Position numbers and translations under genes: made by a program. From contig NZ_JAFCLU010000035.1 in NCBI RefSeq assembly GCF_018130385.1, positions 1 to 60,872 of the forward strand: DNA of 60,872 bases, written 5' to 3'. This document shows positions 26,484 to 35,772 of this stretch, piece by piece (within the stretch, counting starts at the first letter, position 1; each line of letters opens with the position of its first letter). The notes under the pieces are model-generated. The model was not told the origin of the DNA. It ran no database searches and saw only the letters and a program-made list of their open reading frames with translations. The DNA comes from Bradyrhizobium sp. AUGA SZCCT0283 (lineage in GTDB: Bacteria; Pseudomonadota; Alphaproteobacteria; Rhizobiales; Xanthobacteraceae).

Positions 26484-27412
26484 TTCCGAACTACGTAATT
26501 CTCGCCGTTTTGGGTCTGCTCCTGTGTGCAGCAGCGGTAACGCTGTGGCTCGATGCGCGGGAAAGGCGCATGAATCGTCAGCTTGAGGTCGCTTTGCAAA
26601 AAGCGCCCACGGCCGGCTTTACGTCGATCCGCCGGACCGAGACCGGAGCGCGCTTGATGTTCCTGCATCGCTTGGCGAACTACAACCCACACATCGTTTA
26701 CTCCGTGCACCCGATCCTTGTGCTGCTGGTCGCTGCGATGGTGGCGTCGGTGATATTCTATGCCAACAGCCTGTTCGGATTTTCCAACCTCCAGGTATCC
26801 ATCGCGGCCGGGATTGTGGCGCTATTGGTGGTGCGGGGCATGTTCGGGTGGCAGAGAAGCCGTTTCTCCAATCAACTGTTTCGGCAACTGCCGGATACGA
26901 TTCAGCTGGTGACAAGTACCGTTCGCGCGGGTCTGCCTGTCAGCGAAGCGCTTCGCACGATCGCTCGCGAGATGCCGCAGCCGACGTCGGGGCAATTTGC
27001 CATCGTCTGCAGCGAAATTAACCTGGGCAAGGCTCCGGAGGACGCCGTAGAAGCTGTCTATCGGCGTACCCAAGTCGCGGAGTACGCGATGTTCTCGGTG
27101 ACGCTTGCCGTCCAGTTGAAGTCCGGTGGCAGCCTGGCTGAAACACTGCAAATTCTGGGAGACACCGTGAGCCAGCGCGTCGCGCTGGCCGCCCGTGCGA
27201 AGGCGCTCGCAGGAGAGGTGATCTTTTCCTCGCGTGCGCTTTCGGTCTCGCCCCTTATCATTGGTGGAATGCTGTACCTGATGAATCCGAAGTCGATCGA
27301 TCTGCTGTTTTATGATCCGACCGGAAACATGCTCCTGGCCTATGCCATTGGCTCGGTCATTCTCGGGCACTTTGTGATCCGCTGGATGATTCAAAGGGAG
27401 ACGTCGCTATGA
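26480..27412 (+). CDS. tadB: Pilus inner-membrane platform protein TadB
   Basis: One of the two GspF-like platform proteins on which the pilus ATPase acts. The 310-residue protein has an N-terminal membrane segment, a central pair of helices (about 70-115), the T2SF domain (about 134-260) starting LPDTIQLVTSTVRAGLPVSE and a C-terminal pair of membrane segments. It overlaps cpaF and tadC by four bases each. Confidence 0.92.
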   Translation: MIPNYVILAVLGLLLCAAAVTLWLDARERRMNRQLEVALQKAPTAGFTSIRRTETGARLMFLHRLANYNPHIVYSVHPILVLLVAAMVASVIFYANSLFGFSNLQVSIAAGIVALLVVRGMFGWQRSRFSNQLFRQLPDTIQLVTSTVRAGLPVSEALRTIAREMPQPTSGQFAIVCSEINLGKAPEDAVEAVYRRTQVAEYAMFSVTLAVQLKSGGSLAETLQILGDTVSQRVALAARAKALAGEVIFSSRALSVSPLIIGGMLYLMNPKSIDLLFYDPTGNMLLAYAIGSVILGHFVIRWMIQRETSL

Positions 27413-28308
27413 ATGGCAGCCTGGCTGTGGCAGCCCTCGTCGTCATTGCCGCGACCGCGACATTCCTGATGGTCATCCGCGAGATGCACATTCGCGCGCT
27501 GAACGCGCGGGTGTCGAATGCAGTGCTCGGCATTTCCGACCGCTCTACGCGGAAGGATGTGACCGGTTTTTTTGCGTCGATCGGCATGCGATACCGGCGT
27601 TTCTACGCCGAGGAAAATCTCGACGAGTTGCGGGTAGTTCTTCAATCGGCTGGATTTAATCACCATCAGGTCTTGCCGATCTGGCTCGGCGTGAAGACCG
27701 TCAGCACGTTCGTGTTTCCGATCGCTGCCTTCCTGTTTGCGCAGCTTTCGGGGTGGACACTGGTCAGTGTGCTGACCTTCACTCTTCTCGGCGTGGTGAT
27801 CGGGATCATGGGGCCGCGACTGGTCTTGCTGGTCATGAAACGGCGTTTTGACAAAGCTATCCGGTCAGGCACGCCGGATACGATCGATTTGCTCGTCGTT
27901 TGCGCTGAAGCGGGAATGGGCCTGGAAAGCGCCTTGCAGCGTGTCGCCGAGGAGATGAACCAGACCAATCCGTCGATCTCGCGCGTATTGTACGGCCTGC
28001 TCGACGACCTCAGGATTTTGCCGACTCGCGCCGAGGCGTTCGAAAAGCTGGCAGCCACGTCGGAAGGGTTTCGCCGCTTTGGCATCATGGTCAGCCAGAG
28101 CCTGCAATACGGAACGCCATTGGGCCAAGCGCTGCGCTCGATCGCGTCCGACCTCCGGCGCGAGCGGATCACCGATCTCGAGGAGCGGGCCCACAAGCTC
28201 GGTGCCAAGCTTATTGTACCGATGGTATTGTTCCTGCTGCCGGCGATGTTTGTCATTCTCGGCGGCAGTTCATTTTTGCATCTCATTCGTTCCTTCAAGG
28301 GAATCTAG
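27409..28308 (+). CDS. tadC: Pilus inner-membrane platform protein TadC
   Basis: Second platform protein, 299 residues, with three to four membrane segments and a T2SF domain (about 153-275) that opens GTPDTIDLLVVCAEAGMGLE. It partners TadB in the inner-membrane base of the pilus. The start overlaps tadB (ATGA type). The stop is 15 bases before the first TadE-like gene. Confidence 0.92.
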   Translation: MNGSLAVAALVVIAATATFLMVIREMHIRALNARVSNAVLGISDRSTRKDVTGFFASIGMRYRRFYAEENLDELRVVLQSAGFNHHQVLPIWLGVKTVSTFVFPIAAFLFAQLSGWTLVSVLTFTLLGVVIGIMGPRLVLLVMKRRFDKAIRSGTPDTIDLLVVCAEAGMGLESALQRVAEEMNQTNPSISRVLYGLLDDLRILPTRAEAFEKLAATSEGFRRFGIMVSQSLQYGTPLGQALRSIASDLRRERITDLEERAHKLGAKLIVPMVLFLLPAMFVILGGSSFLHLIRSFKGI

Positions 28309-28323
28309 TCACGATCGAGAGTC

Positions 28324-28785
28324 ATGAGCACGGTTCGGACAGGCAGGCAGAAGGGCGGCAAGCGCTCTTTCATCGGTGATCAGCGCGGCGCTGCCGCGTT
28401 CGAAATGGCTATTGTCTGGCTCGTCCTGACGTTCGCTCTGCTGCTGCCGCTGGTCGATCTGGCGATTGCCGGCTTCAGGTTCATTTCGGCGCATCAGGCG
28501 CTTCGTGACATGGGGCAGCGGACCCAATATTCCCCGCCGGCCGATGTGACCAATTCCTCCGTGATCGCCGCCTGGAAAAGCGCGCTGCCCACGGCGATCA
28601 GCGGATATACGATGACCCCAGAGGTATATTGTGGTTCACCCGGAACGGTGGCTCCCTGCGGTTCGGGGGCCGCATCGATCGTGAAATACTACACCTTCAC
28701 GACGACCTTTACTTTATCACCCATGGTACTCGGCTCGATGTTGTGCAGTAGCTGTACCATTACCTACACCCAGCGATTTCAATAG
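28324..28785 (+). CDS. tadE: TadE-like pseudopilin
   Basis: The 153-residue protein has an N-terminal charged leader and a single hydrophobic helix in DQRGAAAFEMAIVWLVLTFA, the TadE pattern (Glu after a Gly-containing cleavage site). It has four cysteines in the C-terminal half (GSMLCSSCTITYT), which could form disulfides in the periplasm. TadE and TadF are thought to start or stabilise the pilus. Part of the same operon. Confidence 0.85.
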   Translation: MSTVRTGRQKGGKRSFIGDQRGAAAFEMAIVWLVLTFALLLPLVDLAIAGFRFISAHQALRDMGQRTQYSPPADVTNSSVIAAWKSALPTAISGYTMTPEVYCGSPGTVAPCGSGAASIVKYYTFTTTFTLSPMVLGSMLCSSCTITYTQRFQ

Positions 28786-28794
28786 GAGGACACC

Positions 28795-30144
28795 GTGCGC
28801 AAACTGGCTCGCTGCAGTCGCGGTTCCGTCGCCTTCGCGACGGTGATTGCGCTTGTGCCGTTGATTGGATTCGTCGCTCTTGGGGCCGAGGCAGGGTCAT
28901 GGTACGTGACGAAGCAAAATGCGCAGAACGCCGCTGATGCGGCTGCCTATTCGGGCGGCCTGTCACTGGCGTGCTCGCTGTCGACAGCCGGCACTGACTG
29001 CGATGTTTCGCAGGACTATATCTACCGCGGCAAACAACTGGCCGCCCAGAATAAATTCTGCAATTCCACCGGTGACCCCGTATATCCGGGCTCGACTTGC
29101 GGCACGCCGCAGCTAAACACGACACAAACCGTGTCGATCGATCGAGGAATCTACTCTGCTGGCGCCTGGACCAGCTCGGGAAGCGGTAATTTCGTTATTG
29201 CGACCGTGGCCCAGCAGCAGCCGGGATACCTTGCGCAGATCCTTGGCATGTCCACCGTCAACATCCGCGCGTCAGCGATTGTCCAGATTCAGGATCCAAA
29301 GCCGGTATGTGCGTTTGGATTGGGGCCGGGAGCTGATGCACTTACGATCGGCGGCAGCAGCGTCATCACCGGCAGCGGATGCGCGATGATGTCGAACACC
29401 AACGTCAAGTACAACGGCACTCCGGATTTTAGCGGTTCGGGCTGGGCTGTGAATGCGGTAGATGGCTGCAAGGCGCCGTCGGGGCATTGTGCCCTTGATG
29501 ATGCGGGGTACAACTATAACATGCTTCCCGCAAAGAATCCGCTATCTGTGCTGGATACAAAATCGTTCAATTCAAGGAGTAGCCCCTTAACAAGCCCATG
29601 CGGCGGCAGAGTTAACAATAATCAGACCTGTTCGCTGACTCCAAACAGCGGCACCGGAGAGGTGTACGGTAACCTAACGGTGAATTCCGGTGGCACGTTG
29701 AATCTCGCGCCAGGAACATACTTTTTCTATAACGCAACGATAAATTTTGGCGGCACCGTCACCGGCACGGGCGTAACGCTCGTATTGCTCGGGAGCGATA
29801 CGAGCCTCACGATCAGTGGCGGTACCGTCAACCTTTCGGCTCCCACGACCAATACATTCGATTCTGATCTAAACGGCGTCCTGATTGACGATCACGCCCG
29901 CAACGACGCGAACCCAAACAAGATTGCAGTCACCATAAGCGGCAGCAATACGTCGACCTTGGGCGGCGCGATGTATTTCCCCTATGCCAATGTGACATAT
30001 GGCGGAACAGCTCAAAGTTCGAACACAAGCTGTACAGAAGTGATCGCCGCCTCGCTGACAATAAGCGGCAATACCTACCTGAGTTCGTCCGGTTGTACCG
30101 CCAACACCTTGGGTAAGACCAAAGTCATTGCGATGGTGCGTTGA
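28795..30144 (+). CDS. tadG: TadG-like protein with beta-rich C-terminal region
   Basis: The 449-residue protein starts with a TadG-type N-terminus: RGSVAFATVIALVPLIGFVA followed by QNAQNAADAAAYSGG. The central and C-terminal parts (about 190-445) are Gly/Thr/Ser-rich with repeated strands such as GNLTVNSGGTLNLAPGTYFF and TLNLAPGTYF, suggesting a beta-solenoid. No VWA or MIDAS motif was seen, which many TadG proteins have. It carries paired cysteines. AGGAGG precedes the GTG at 28795. The stop overlaps the next start (TGATG). Confidence 0.8.
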   Translation: MRKLARCSRGSVAFATVIALVPLIGFVALGAEAGSWYVTKQNAQNAADAAAYSGGLSLACSLSTAGTDCDVSQDYIYRGKQLAAQNKFCNSTGDPVYPGSTCGTPQLNTTQTVSIDRGIYSAGAWTSSGSGNFVIATVAQQQPGYLAQILGMSTVNIRASAIVQIQDPKPVCAFGLGPGADALTIGGSSVITGSGCAMMSNTNVKYNGTPDFSGSGWAVNAVDGCKAPSGHCALDDAGYNYNMLPAKNPLSVLDTKSFNSRSSPLTSPCGGRVNNNQTCSLTPNSGTGEVYGNLTVNSGGTLNLAPGTYFFYNATINFGGTVTGTGVTLVLLGSDTSLTISGGTVNLSAPTTNTFDSDLNGVLIDDHARNDANPNKIAVTISGSNTSTLGGAMYFPYANVTYGGTAQSSNTSCTEVIAASLTISGNTYLSSSGCTANTLGKTKVIAMVR

Positions 30145-30551
30145 TGAGAAGGCTCGACCAACGCGGCAGTGTGGCGTTCGAGTTCTGCCTCGTCGCCGTA
30201 TTCTTTTTCACATTCGTGTTCGCGATCTTCGATCTCGGACGCTATGCAATCACCATGCAGTTGTTGCGTTCGCTTGCGAGCGAAGGCGCCAGGGCGACGA
30301 TAATTCAATGCTACACGCCCCAGGTGACGCAGAATGCGTCGCCTTCCAGCTGCACCGATGTCAGCTCCTACTATACCAGCACCTATCTGACGTCAGTGTC
30401 GGACATCGCGGGGATCACGCCGACGCTGAGCGGGAGCGTCAGCGGATCGGTACTGACCATCACGGCGACGCTGCCCGGTTTCGCCATGATGACGCCGTTG
30501 TGGAGCGGATTGAATTCGACGCCGACCGCGAGCACGTCGATCCCCTTTTAG
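30144..30551 (+). CDS. Second TadE/TadF-like pseudopilin
   Basis: A 135-residue protein with the leader and helix DQRGSVAFEFCLVAVFFFTF and DLGRYAITMQLLRSLASEGA, a TadE-like layout with Glu near the cleavage site. The C-terminal half is Ser/Thr-rich with two cysteines. Start ATG at 30144 overlaps the tadG stop. It closes the first part of the pilus operon; an intergenic region of about 1.4 kb follows. Confidence 0.8.
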   Translation: MRRLDQRGSVAFEFCLVAVFFFTFVFAIFDLGRYAITMQLLRSLASEGARATIIQCYTPQVTQNASPSSCTDVSSYYTSTYLTSVSDIAGITPTLSGSVSGSVLTITATLPGFAMMTPLWSGLNSTPTASTSIPF

Positions 30552-30560
30552 CGCGCTCTG

Positions 30561-30612
30561 ATCAGCCGCCGGCTGTAAAACCACCAATCAGCCGCCGGCT
30601 GTAAAACCACCA
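30561..30612 (+). repeat. Perfect 26-bp tandem duplication
   Basis: Two exact copies of a 26-base unit (30561-30586 and 30587-30612), each containing the interrupted palindrome AGCCGCCGGCT. It starts ten bases after the pseudopilin stop. The hairpins could weakly terminate the operon, and a T-run (CAATTTTTCCC) follows the second copy. The origin looks like slippage. Confidence 0.9.
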
Positions 30613-31234
30613 ATTTTTCCCGATTTCGCTTCCGGGCGATGGAATTCGCTGTTAGCCCTTGACTGACGGCCTGCCACCGGCGCTGGGGGTTGATTGACCG
30701 ACCCCTCTGGCCTCGGCCGAGGCCTGCCCGCTGCGGACGGGGTTTTTAATGCGGTGGTTCTGAACCGGCGGCGGCCTGTTTTGCCATACCAGCCGCGACT
30801 ACTTTCACTGAATAATTTGTGCGTATCGAGAGAGCCAAGGCTGCCGTAGTTTTCCGCCGTGAACGTAGTTCCCAATGCGGGCACGATCGCATCGAATTCT
30901 CGAAACTGACCCCGTGGGGGCCTGAGACGTTCCGGAAAACTAACAATGGTTGCCTAGTCTAATTTTCCTGATGTTTCACTAAGGTTCTGTTGCATCCGCA
31001 AACTTCTCTTCGTGGTTCTCAGCTCCGGAGAACCACAGGCGATCGCCAAATGACAGGCGATTCCGCGTGGGCCGCAAACAACGAAAGACACTGCGGGCTG
31101 CGATGCCGGCCCGTGGCTATCGAATCAAGCCGGCTGAATGAATGAAGAAATCCGCCGATGAAGGCCCCTGTAGCTGGTCAGTGGCGCGCGCTATTTTGAG
31201 CGATCGATCAGCAGCGAGCGCGGTAAAGCTAATA
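30613..31234. other. Intergenic region between pilus sub-operons
   Basis: No supported gene. A minus-strand frame (30588-30884) has some reasonable composition but no ribosome site and overlaps the tandem duplication. No promoter could be assigned. Confidence 0.35.
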
Positions 31235-31459
31235 TCACCAACCAGGATGGCTGCGCCGCCAGATAACGCCTGGTTCGGTGACCCGTCGGTGCCGAAAGCG
31301 CGAATTGACCAGGTCGACCGCGGTCGCGGTTACGTCGCGGCCTGTGGCAACGGGGGATTGGTTGGCGAAGACGTTGCTGTCATAAGGGGTAGCGGATGCA
31401 TGCCCGACTCCGAGTCCGAACATCGAAACAGCAAGCAAGGCGCGGGCGGCTCTTCTCAC
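31235..31459 (-). CDS. Small secreted protein
   Basis: A 74-residue product with a clear signal peptide (MRRAARALLAVSMFGLGVGH, cleavage likely after ASA) and a short mature part without cysteines. AGAGGAG lies about eight bases before the GTG start. It lies opposite to the pilus genes in the gap between tadE-like and cpaC. The family is not recognised. A role with the pilus is possible from position only. Confidence 0.5.
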   Translation of the reverse strand: MRRAARALLAVSMFGLGVGHASATPYDSNVFANQSPVATGRDVTATAVDLVNSRFRHRRVTEPGVIWRRSHPGW

Positions 31460-31702
31460 TCACTTCTCCTCTTGAAAGTTGCCAGGCGGCAATTGCGCAG
31501 ACTAGCCGTTCGGGGGGCTTCCGGGCCAGCCAGACCTGCCGCGCCGCAGAGCGCAGGCGGGAGCGCGAGCAACTGCCAAGGCGTTAGAGTTGAAGCTTCG
31601 CCGGGAAGCTTGGGTTGACGCCGAGCCCTCGCAGGGCAGGTTGTCCCTATTTGACGATTGGAACCAATTTAACGAAAAAAACATGAAATTACTGCCCAAA
31701 TG

Positions 31703-31729
31703 GGTTGCCGGAGGGGGATGCCGGCAACC
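31703..31729 (+). promoter_or_regulatory. Hairpin in the region upstream of cpaC
   Basis: GGTTGCCGG at 31703-31711 and CCGGCAACC at 31721-31729 form a perfect nine-pair stem with a nine-base loop about 280 bases before cpaC. No U-run follows, so an attenuator, a protein site or an RNA structure are all possible. Nothing else was recognised between 31460 and 32012. Confidence 0.45.
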
Positions 31730-32012
31730 GTCGGGCCGCCAAAATGGGTGGCTCAGGAAGTGGTGCTTCTTGGCAACATCGGGCGAATTTCTCTCGAATC
31801 TGCGGGAGATATTGGGGTCTGTCCTTGCAACCGGATCGCCTGACGAACGATGATCTTGAGGGGAGTCGGCTGGGGCCGAGGAATATAAACTTACTAGCGA
31901 TTTTTCTTGTTTGGCTGATTGTGACTCTCCGCGAAGTCGTGCGTGCCGGAGAGTTGTGCACCGCCGAAGGTGCCTATTGCGGGTAGCCGCGGACGCGGTG
32001 AAGGGGACTGAC

Positions 32013-33605
32013 ATGTTTGGCGGCCGCATTTCGACTGTGGGGAGGGCGAGGCTTGTCGCCGTGGGCGCGCTGGCCTTCGGCGCTGCCTTGGTCCCTTCAT
32101 TTGCTGACCGAGCCTCGGCCGCGGAGCGGCGCGTCTCTGGCGGGGGCGTCTTCGTCAGCGAAATGGGCGACGTCCAGCGTGTCAAGGTGGTCGTGAACAA
32201 GTCACGCACCTTTCGGGTCGAGGCCCCTTTCACGACAATCGTGGCGGGCTCCCCGGATATCGTCGACGTCAAATCGCTGAGCGATCAGCTCATCTACATC
32301 CAGGGCAAAATGCCCGGCACCACCAACGTCATCCTGTTCGACAGTTCGATGAAGCAGATCGGCATCCTCGATGTCGAGGTCACGGTCGATACCGGCAATC
32401 TGCAGCAGAATATTAGCGCCGGAACGGGCACCCGCGGCATCCGTGTTTCGGCCAGCGAAGGCCAGCTTGTGCTCACCGGAACCGCCCCCGATGCGGTCGC
32501 CGCCGAGCGCGCGATGGCGATTGCAACCAGCACCGCGCCGAAGGGCACTTCCGTCGTCAACGCCATGAGCGTGGCGGGTGCGCAGCAGGTGATGCTGGAG
32601 GTGCGTTTCCTGGAGGTCAATCGCACGGCCGGCCGCGATCTCGGTGTCAACCTCTATGCGGCCAATGCCAACGGCACGAACGTCGGTAATACAGGACTCG
32701 GAGGCCCCCCTGTCGCCGGGCGGGTACCCATCGGGAACCCCGCCCCGACAGGTACACTTCCCTTGGTCGGCGCCGCCGCCACGCTCGCCAGTGGAGCAGC
32801 ACCGTTCGGTACGTTGCTCACGAGCATTCTCAGGCTGAACAACGGCATGACGATCGACAGCCTGGTGACAGCGCTGGAAACCAAGGGTGTGCTGCGCCGC
32901 CTCGCGGAGCCAAACCTGGTGACACTGTCCGGCGAGGCCGCCCGCTTCCTCGCCGGTGGCGAATTCCCCGTGCCGGTGGCTTCGACTGCAGGCACCGCCG
33001 GCCTGGTGCCGACCGTGACCATCGAATTCAAGAAATTCGGCGTCGAATTGGGCTTCGTGCCGACCGTTCTGTCGCGCGGGGTCATCAACCTGCGGGTCGA
33101 GCCTTCGGTGAGCGAACTCGATTTCACCAACGCGGTGCAGATCGCCGGCACGGTCATTCCCGCATTGACTGCCCGCAACGCTCGCACCACCGTTGAACTA
33201 CGCGACGGCCAGAGCTTTGCCATTGCTGGCCTGCTGCAGACGCGTAATCGGCAGGATGTCTCGCAAGTGCCTTGGATCGGTTCGGTGCCGGTGCTTGGCA
33301 CGCTATTCCGCTCCTCGTCCTACCAGCAACAGGAAACCGACCTCGTCATCATCGTGACGCCGCGCCTGGTGGCGCCGGTGGCGCCGGGACAGCAACTGGC
33401 GTCGCCCCTGGATTCGCGCCTGCCGGCCAATGATGTCGACTTCTTCCTCAATGGCCAGATGGAAGTGAAGAAGCGCTACAACGACTACGTCAACGGTGGC
33501 GGCAACGTCAAAGGTCCCTACGGACACATCATCGCGCCCGATGCTCGCCTCTCAGCACCTCCGGCGGTCTTAACCGACCAGCCGGTGGTCAAGACCCTCA
33601 ACTAG
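32013..33605 (+). CDS. cpaC: Tad pilus outer-membrane secretin CpaC/RcpA
   Basis: Forms the outer-membrane ring through which the pilus passes. With the ATG at 32013 (AAGGGG site) the protein has 530 residues: signal peptide ending in ASAAER (about 30), an N-terminal domain with VNKSRTFRVEAPFTTIVAGS and VDVKSLSDQLIYIQGK, a BON-like domain (about 120-180), and the secretin domain (about 290-460) with GGEFPVPVAS and VPWIGSVPVLGTLFRS. The longer frame from 31911 is not used. Unusually it lies after the tadE/G genes and not between cpaB and cpaE. Confidence 0.94.
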   Translation: MFGGRISTVGRARLVAVGALAFGAALVPSFADRASAAERRVSGGGVFVSEMGDVQRVKVVVNKSRTFRVEAPFTTIVAGSPDIVDVKSLSDQLIYIQGKMPGTTNVILFDSSMKQIGILDVEVTVDTGNLQQNISAGTGTRGIRVSASEGQLVLTGTAPDAVAAERAMAIATSTAPKGTSVVNAMSVAGAQQVMLEVRFLEVNRTAGRDLGVNLYAANANGTNVGNTGLGGPPVAGRVPIGNPAPTGTLPLVGAAATLASGAAPFGTLLTSILRLNNGMTIDSLVTALETKGVLRRLAEPNLVTLSGEAARFLAGGEFPVPVASTAGTAGLVPTVTIEFKKFGVELGFVPTVLSRGVINLRVEPSVSELDFTNAVQIAGTVIPALTARNARTTVELRDGQSFAIAGLLQTRNRQDVSQVPWIGSVPVLGTLFRSSSYQQQETDLVIIVTPRLVAPVAPGQQLASPLDSRLPANDVDFFLNGQMEVKKRYNDYVNGGGNVKGPYGHIIAPDARLSAPPAVLTDQPVVKTLN

Positions 33606-33616
33606 GGACGACCGAT

Positions 33617-34018
33617 ATGACATGCACGACGTTACTCGCGATCTTTACGCTGGGGTCTTGCAACGGCCTGGCCGGCCATGACGAAATGGACCGCTATTTC
33701 CAGCGCTCCGATACGATCACGATGAGTGCCGGCAATGCCAAGGAGGTCAACATCGCCGCGCAAACCATTCATCCCTGGCCCAAGGGCGTCAACGATCGCA
33801 GGATCGTGGTCCAGGCGGCGAAGACCAACGGCGCTATCACGCGTTATCGTGCCGGCAATCAACCGCGCGATCCGTTGCCGGCGTTCGGAATAAGCTCGGT
33901 CGGCCAAGGGCACCTGCCAATGGGAACTGCCGGCGCAACGGCAGCCGCAGTGGACGCAGGCGGTGCCGTCTTCCAGGGCACTGGTGCGGCTGCCTTGGGC
34001 GCGGGCGTCCGACCTTGA
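33617..34018 (+). CDS. Small pilus-locus lipoprotein
   Basis: The 133-residue protein has a short signal with lipobox (IFTLGSC, Cys near 15) and a mature part containing HDEMDRYFQRSDTITMSAGN and AKEVNIAAQTIHPWP, then an Ala/Gly-rich tail. It lies 11 bases after cpaC and before tadD, the position where pilus-related lipoproteins are usually found. It is too short and different to be a normal CpaD; it may act in its place as a pilotin or secretin partner (inference). Confidence 0.65.
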   Translation: MTCTTLLAIFTLGSCNGLAGHDEMDRYFQRSDTITMSAGNAKEVNIAAQTIHPWPKGVNDRRIVVQAAKTNGAITRYRAGNQPRDPLPAFGISSVGQGHLPMGTAGATAAAVDAGGAVFQGTGAAALGAGVRP

Positions 34019-34102
34019 TGAGTTTGATCGTTTGATTTGATGCCGCAAGGTTAGACGCGGCGGTTTGTTTTTCACGTTGATAAGTGAGGCTGGATAACGG
34101 TT

Positions 34103-34648
34103 ATGTGGCGCCCTTTTGGATGGCTGGCTTGCGCCTTGATGGCGACGGCCCTGGCAGGTTGCGAAACGGTGCAAGAAGCGACCGTGCGCGATGCCGCCAT
34201 GCTTGCGCCCGTTGCGCCTGCCGGTCCCGATCCGGTGCAGGAGCCGACCGACGCGAAGTACTATGCTTCCGACGAGCCCGTGCGGATGGGACTCGAACAC
34301 TTCAACCGCGGCAATTTCGGAATCTCCCAGCGTTATTTCAAGGACGCGGTCGAGAAGGCGCCCAAGGACCTGACGGCCTGGGTCGGGCTGGCAGCGAGCT
34401 ATGACCGGTTGCGCCGCTTCGATCTTGCCGACCAAGCCTATCGGCAGGCGATCCGGCTCGGCGGCGAAACCGTGCAGCTCCTGAACAATCAGGGCTATTC
34501 CTACATGCTGCGCGGCAATCTGAACGCGGCGCGGCGGAAGTTTCAACAGGCCTATGCGCTCGATCCGAACCCGGTCACAGCGAACAACCTCGAGCTGCTC
34601 AATGGCAGCCGGGCGTTCATCGAGAGACCGCCGGAAGTGCAGCCGTAA
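34103..34648 (+). CDS. tadD: TadD-like TPR lipoprotein
   Basis: The 181-residue lipoprotein has lipobox LAGC (Cys 20), and three TPR units (about 62-163), such as VRMGLEHFNRGNFGISQRYF and LTAWVGLAASYDRLRRFDLA. TadD is the pilotin that helps outer-membrane assembly of the RcpA secretin. It is last in the second pilus sub-operon. The start ATG has a GGATAACGG stretch rather than a classical site. Confidence 0.88.
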   Translation: MWRPFGWLACALMATALAGCETVQEATVRDAAMLAPVAPAGPDPVQEPTDAKYYASDEPVRMGLEHFNRGNFGISQRYFKDAVEKAPKDLTAWVGLAASYDRLRRFDLADQAYRQAIRLGGETVQLLNNQGYSYMLRGNLNAARRKFQQAYALDPNPVTANNLELLNGSRAFIERPPEVQP

Positions 34649-34754
34649 CCGGAACAAATTTTTGTTAATGCTCTGTTTTCATTAATATTTTAGCGCCGGC
34701 GAGAGTGCGGCCCACGCTGGGGAACCGTTAGGACAAGCTAAACGTTTTTAACGT

Positions 34755-35324
34755 ATGGCTTGTCGCATGAACCGTCTTTTCAAGCTGCAGTTCCTGGGAC
34801 CGTTAGCCCTGTTTGCCGCCGCGCTTTCCGCGGAATTGGCTGCGCGGGCCCTTGAATATGCCCCAAGCTCCGAGCTTTTTTGGTTCCTCAATCTCAAGGT
34901 GTTCGGCATCTTTCAGCGAAGCTACGCAGCGCTGAGTTATTTTGTCCCGATTGACGGCTTTCAGTTTTTCGGCATTGCACTTCCAATTTTCGCACTGGCC
35001 TGCTTCGGCCTCTTCGCCAAATCGAGGCTGCCTTTCACGGTCGCAACTCACTTGAGCGTGGCCTATGCGGTCTTCATGGTGCTGTGCTGGAAGACCGGCG
35101 TGCCTGAGCTCAAGCAGGCATCGTTGGGAACGATTGCAGTGCCTTCGGGGATTGGTCTGTACGTGACGGCGACCATCCTGGGATCCTGCGTCCTGTCCTT
35201 TGCAATCACGCATTTGCTTTACTTCCTCGCTGTCGGAAAGGAAATTGGAGCTCTGATAAGAGCAACGTCCAGATTCCTTCGGACATTCACACAAGCGTCG
35301 GCTTCGCCATCAGCTTCAGGCTAG
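34755..35324 (+). CDS. Multi-span membrane protein, hypothetical
   Basis: About 189 residues with five to six hydrophobic segments (LGPLALFAAALSAELAARAL, FQFFGIALPIFALACFGLFA, others). The first ATG (34755) or the second (34767, MNRLFK) may be the start; no strong ribosome site is visible. The C-terminal tail after about residue 170 is Ser/Ala-rich and lies next to the IS66 fragment, so the natural end may have been changed. The family is not recognised. Confidence 0.55.
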   Translation: MACRMNRLFKLQFLGPLALFAAALSAELAARALEYAPSSELFWFLNLKVFGIFQRSYAALSYFVPIDGFQFFGIALPIFALACFGLFAKSRLPFTVATHLSVAYAVFMVLCWKTGVPELKQASLGTIAVPSGIGLYVTATILGSCVLSFAITHLLYFLAVGKEIGALIRATSRFLRTFTQASASPSASG

Positions 35325-35337
35325 TCGCTCACGCGCT

Positions 35338-35772
35338 GGCCGACAAGCGCATGCCCGGCCTCTGGCTGCAGCCCTGAAGCAATGGTTTGAGGCAAAGCTT
35401 GATCACCTTGCGCAGAAGAGCGACACGGCGAAGGCTTTGCGTTATGCGCTGCGTCATTGGGACGGCCTGACGCTCTACCTTGATGACGGGCGCATCGAGA
35501 TGGACACGAATGCGGTCGAGCGTGCGATGCGGCCGATCAAGCTCAACGCCAAGAACTCCCTTTTTGCCGGTTGCGACGAGGGCGCCGAGAGTTGGGCAAT
35601 ACTAGCTTCGTTAATCGAGACCTGTAAGCTCAATAGCGTCAGCGCCGAGCACTGGCTTGCTGACGTTCTCGCGAAGCTCGTCAATGGCTGGCCTGCGGCG
35701 CGACTGGACGAACTGCTTCCCTGGGCATCGACCTATAAGGTGCATGCACACGATCCGAGGCTGGCGGCATGA
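35338..35772 (+). pseudogene. IS66-family transposase (TnpC) C-terminal fragment
   Basis: The frame reads LAAALKQWFEAKLDHLAQKS, YALRHWDGLTLYLDDGRIEM and NAVERAMRPIKLNAKNSLFA, then the C-terminal zinc-free tail of IS66 TnpC. This includes the region of the final catalytic Glu (DGRIEMDTNAVER). The N-terminal and central two thirds are missing, and the left junction is near 35335. The stop overlaps the ATG of the accessory gene. It cannot be active. Confidence 0.9.

Noticed and set aside
30561..30612. 26-bp duplication as a CRISPR array
   Set aside because: Two adjacent units without spacers and no cas genes.
31502..32272. 256-codon minus-strand frame
   Set aside because: Mostly antisense to the start of cpaC and its leader region; no ribosome site.
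33617..34018. Small lipoprotein as CpaD
   Set aside because: Too short and lacking the expected CpaD pattern; annotated only as a pilus-locus lipoprotein.
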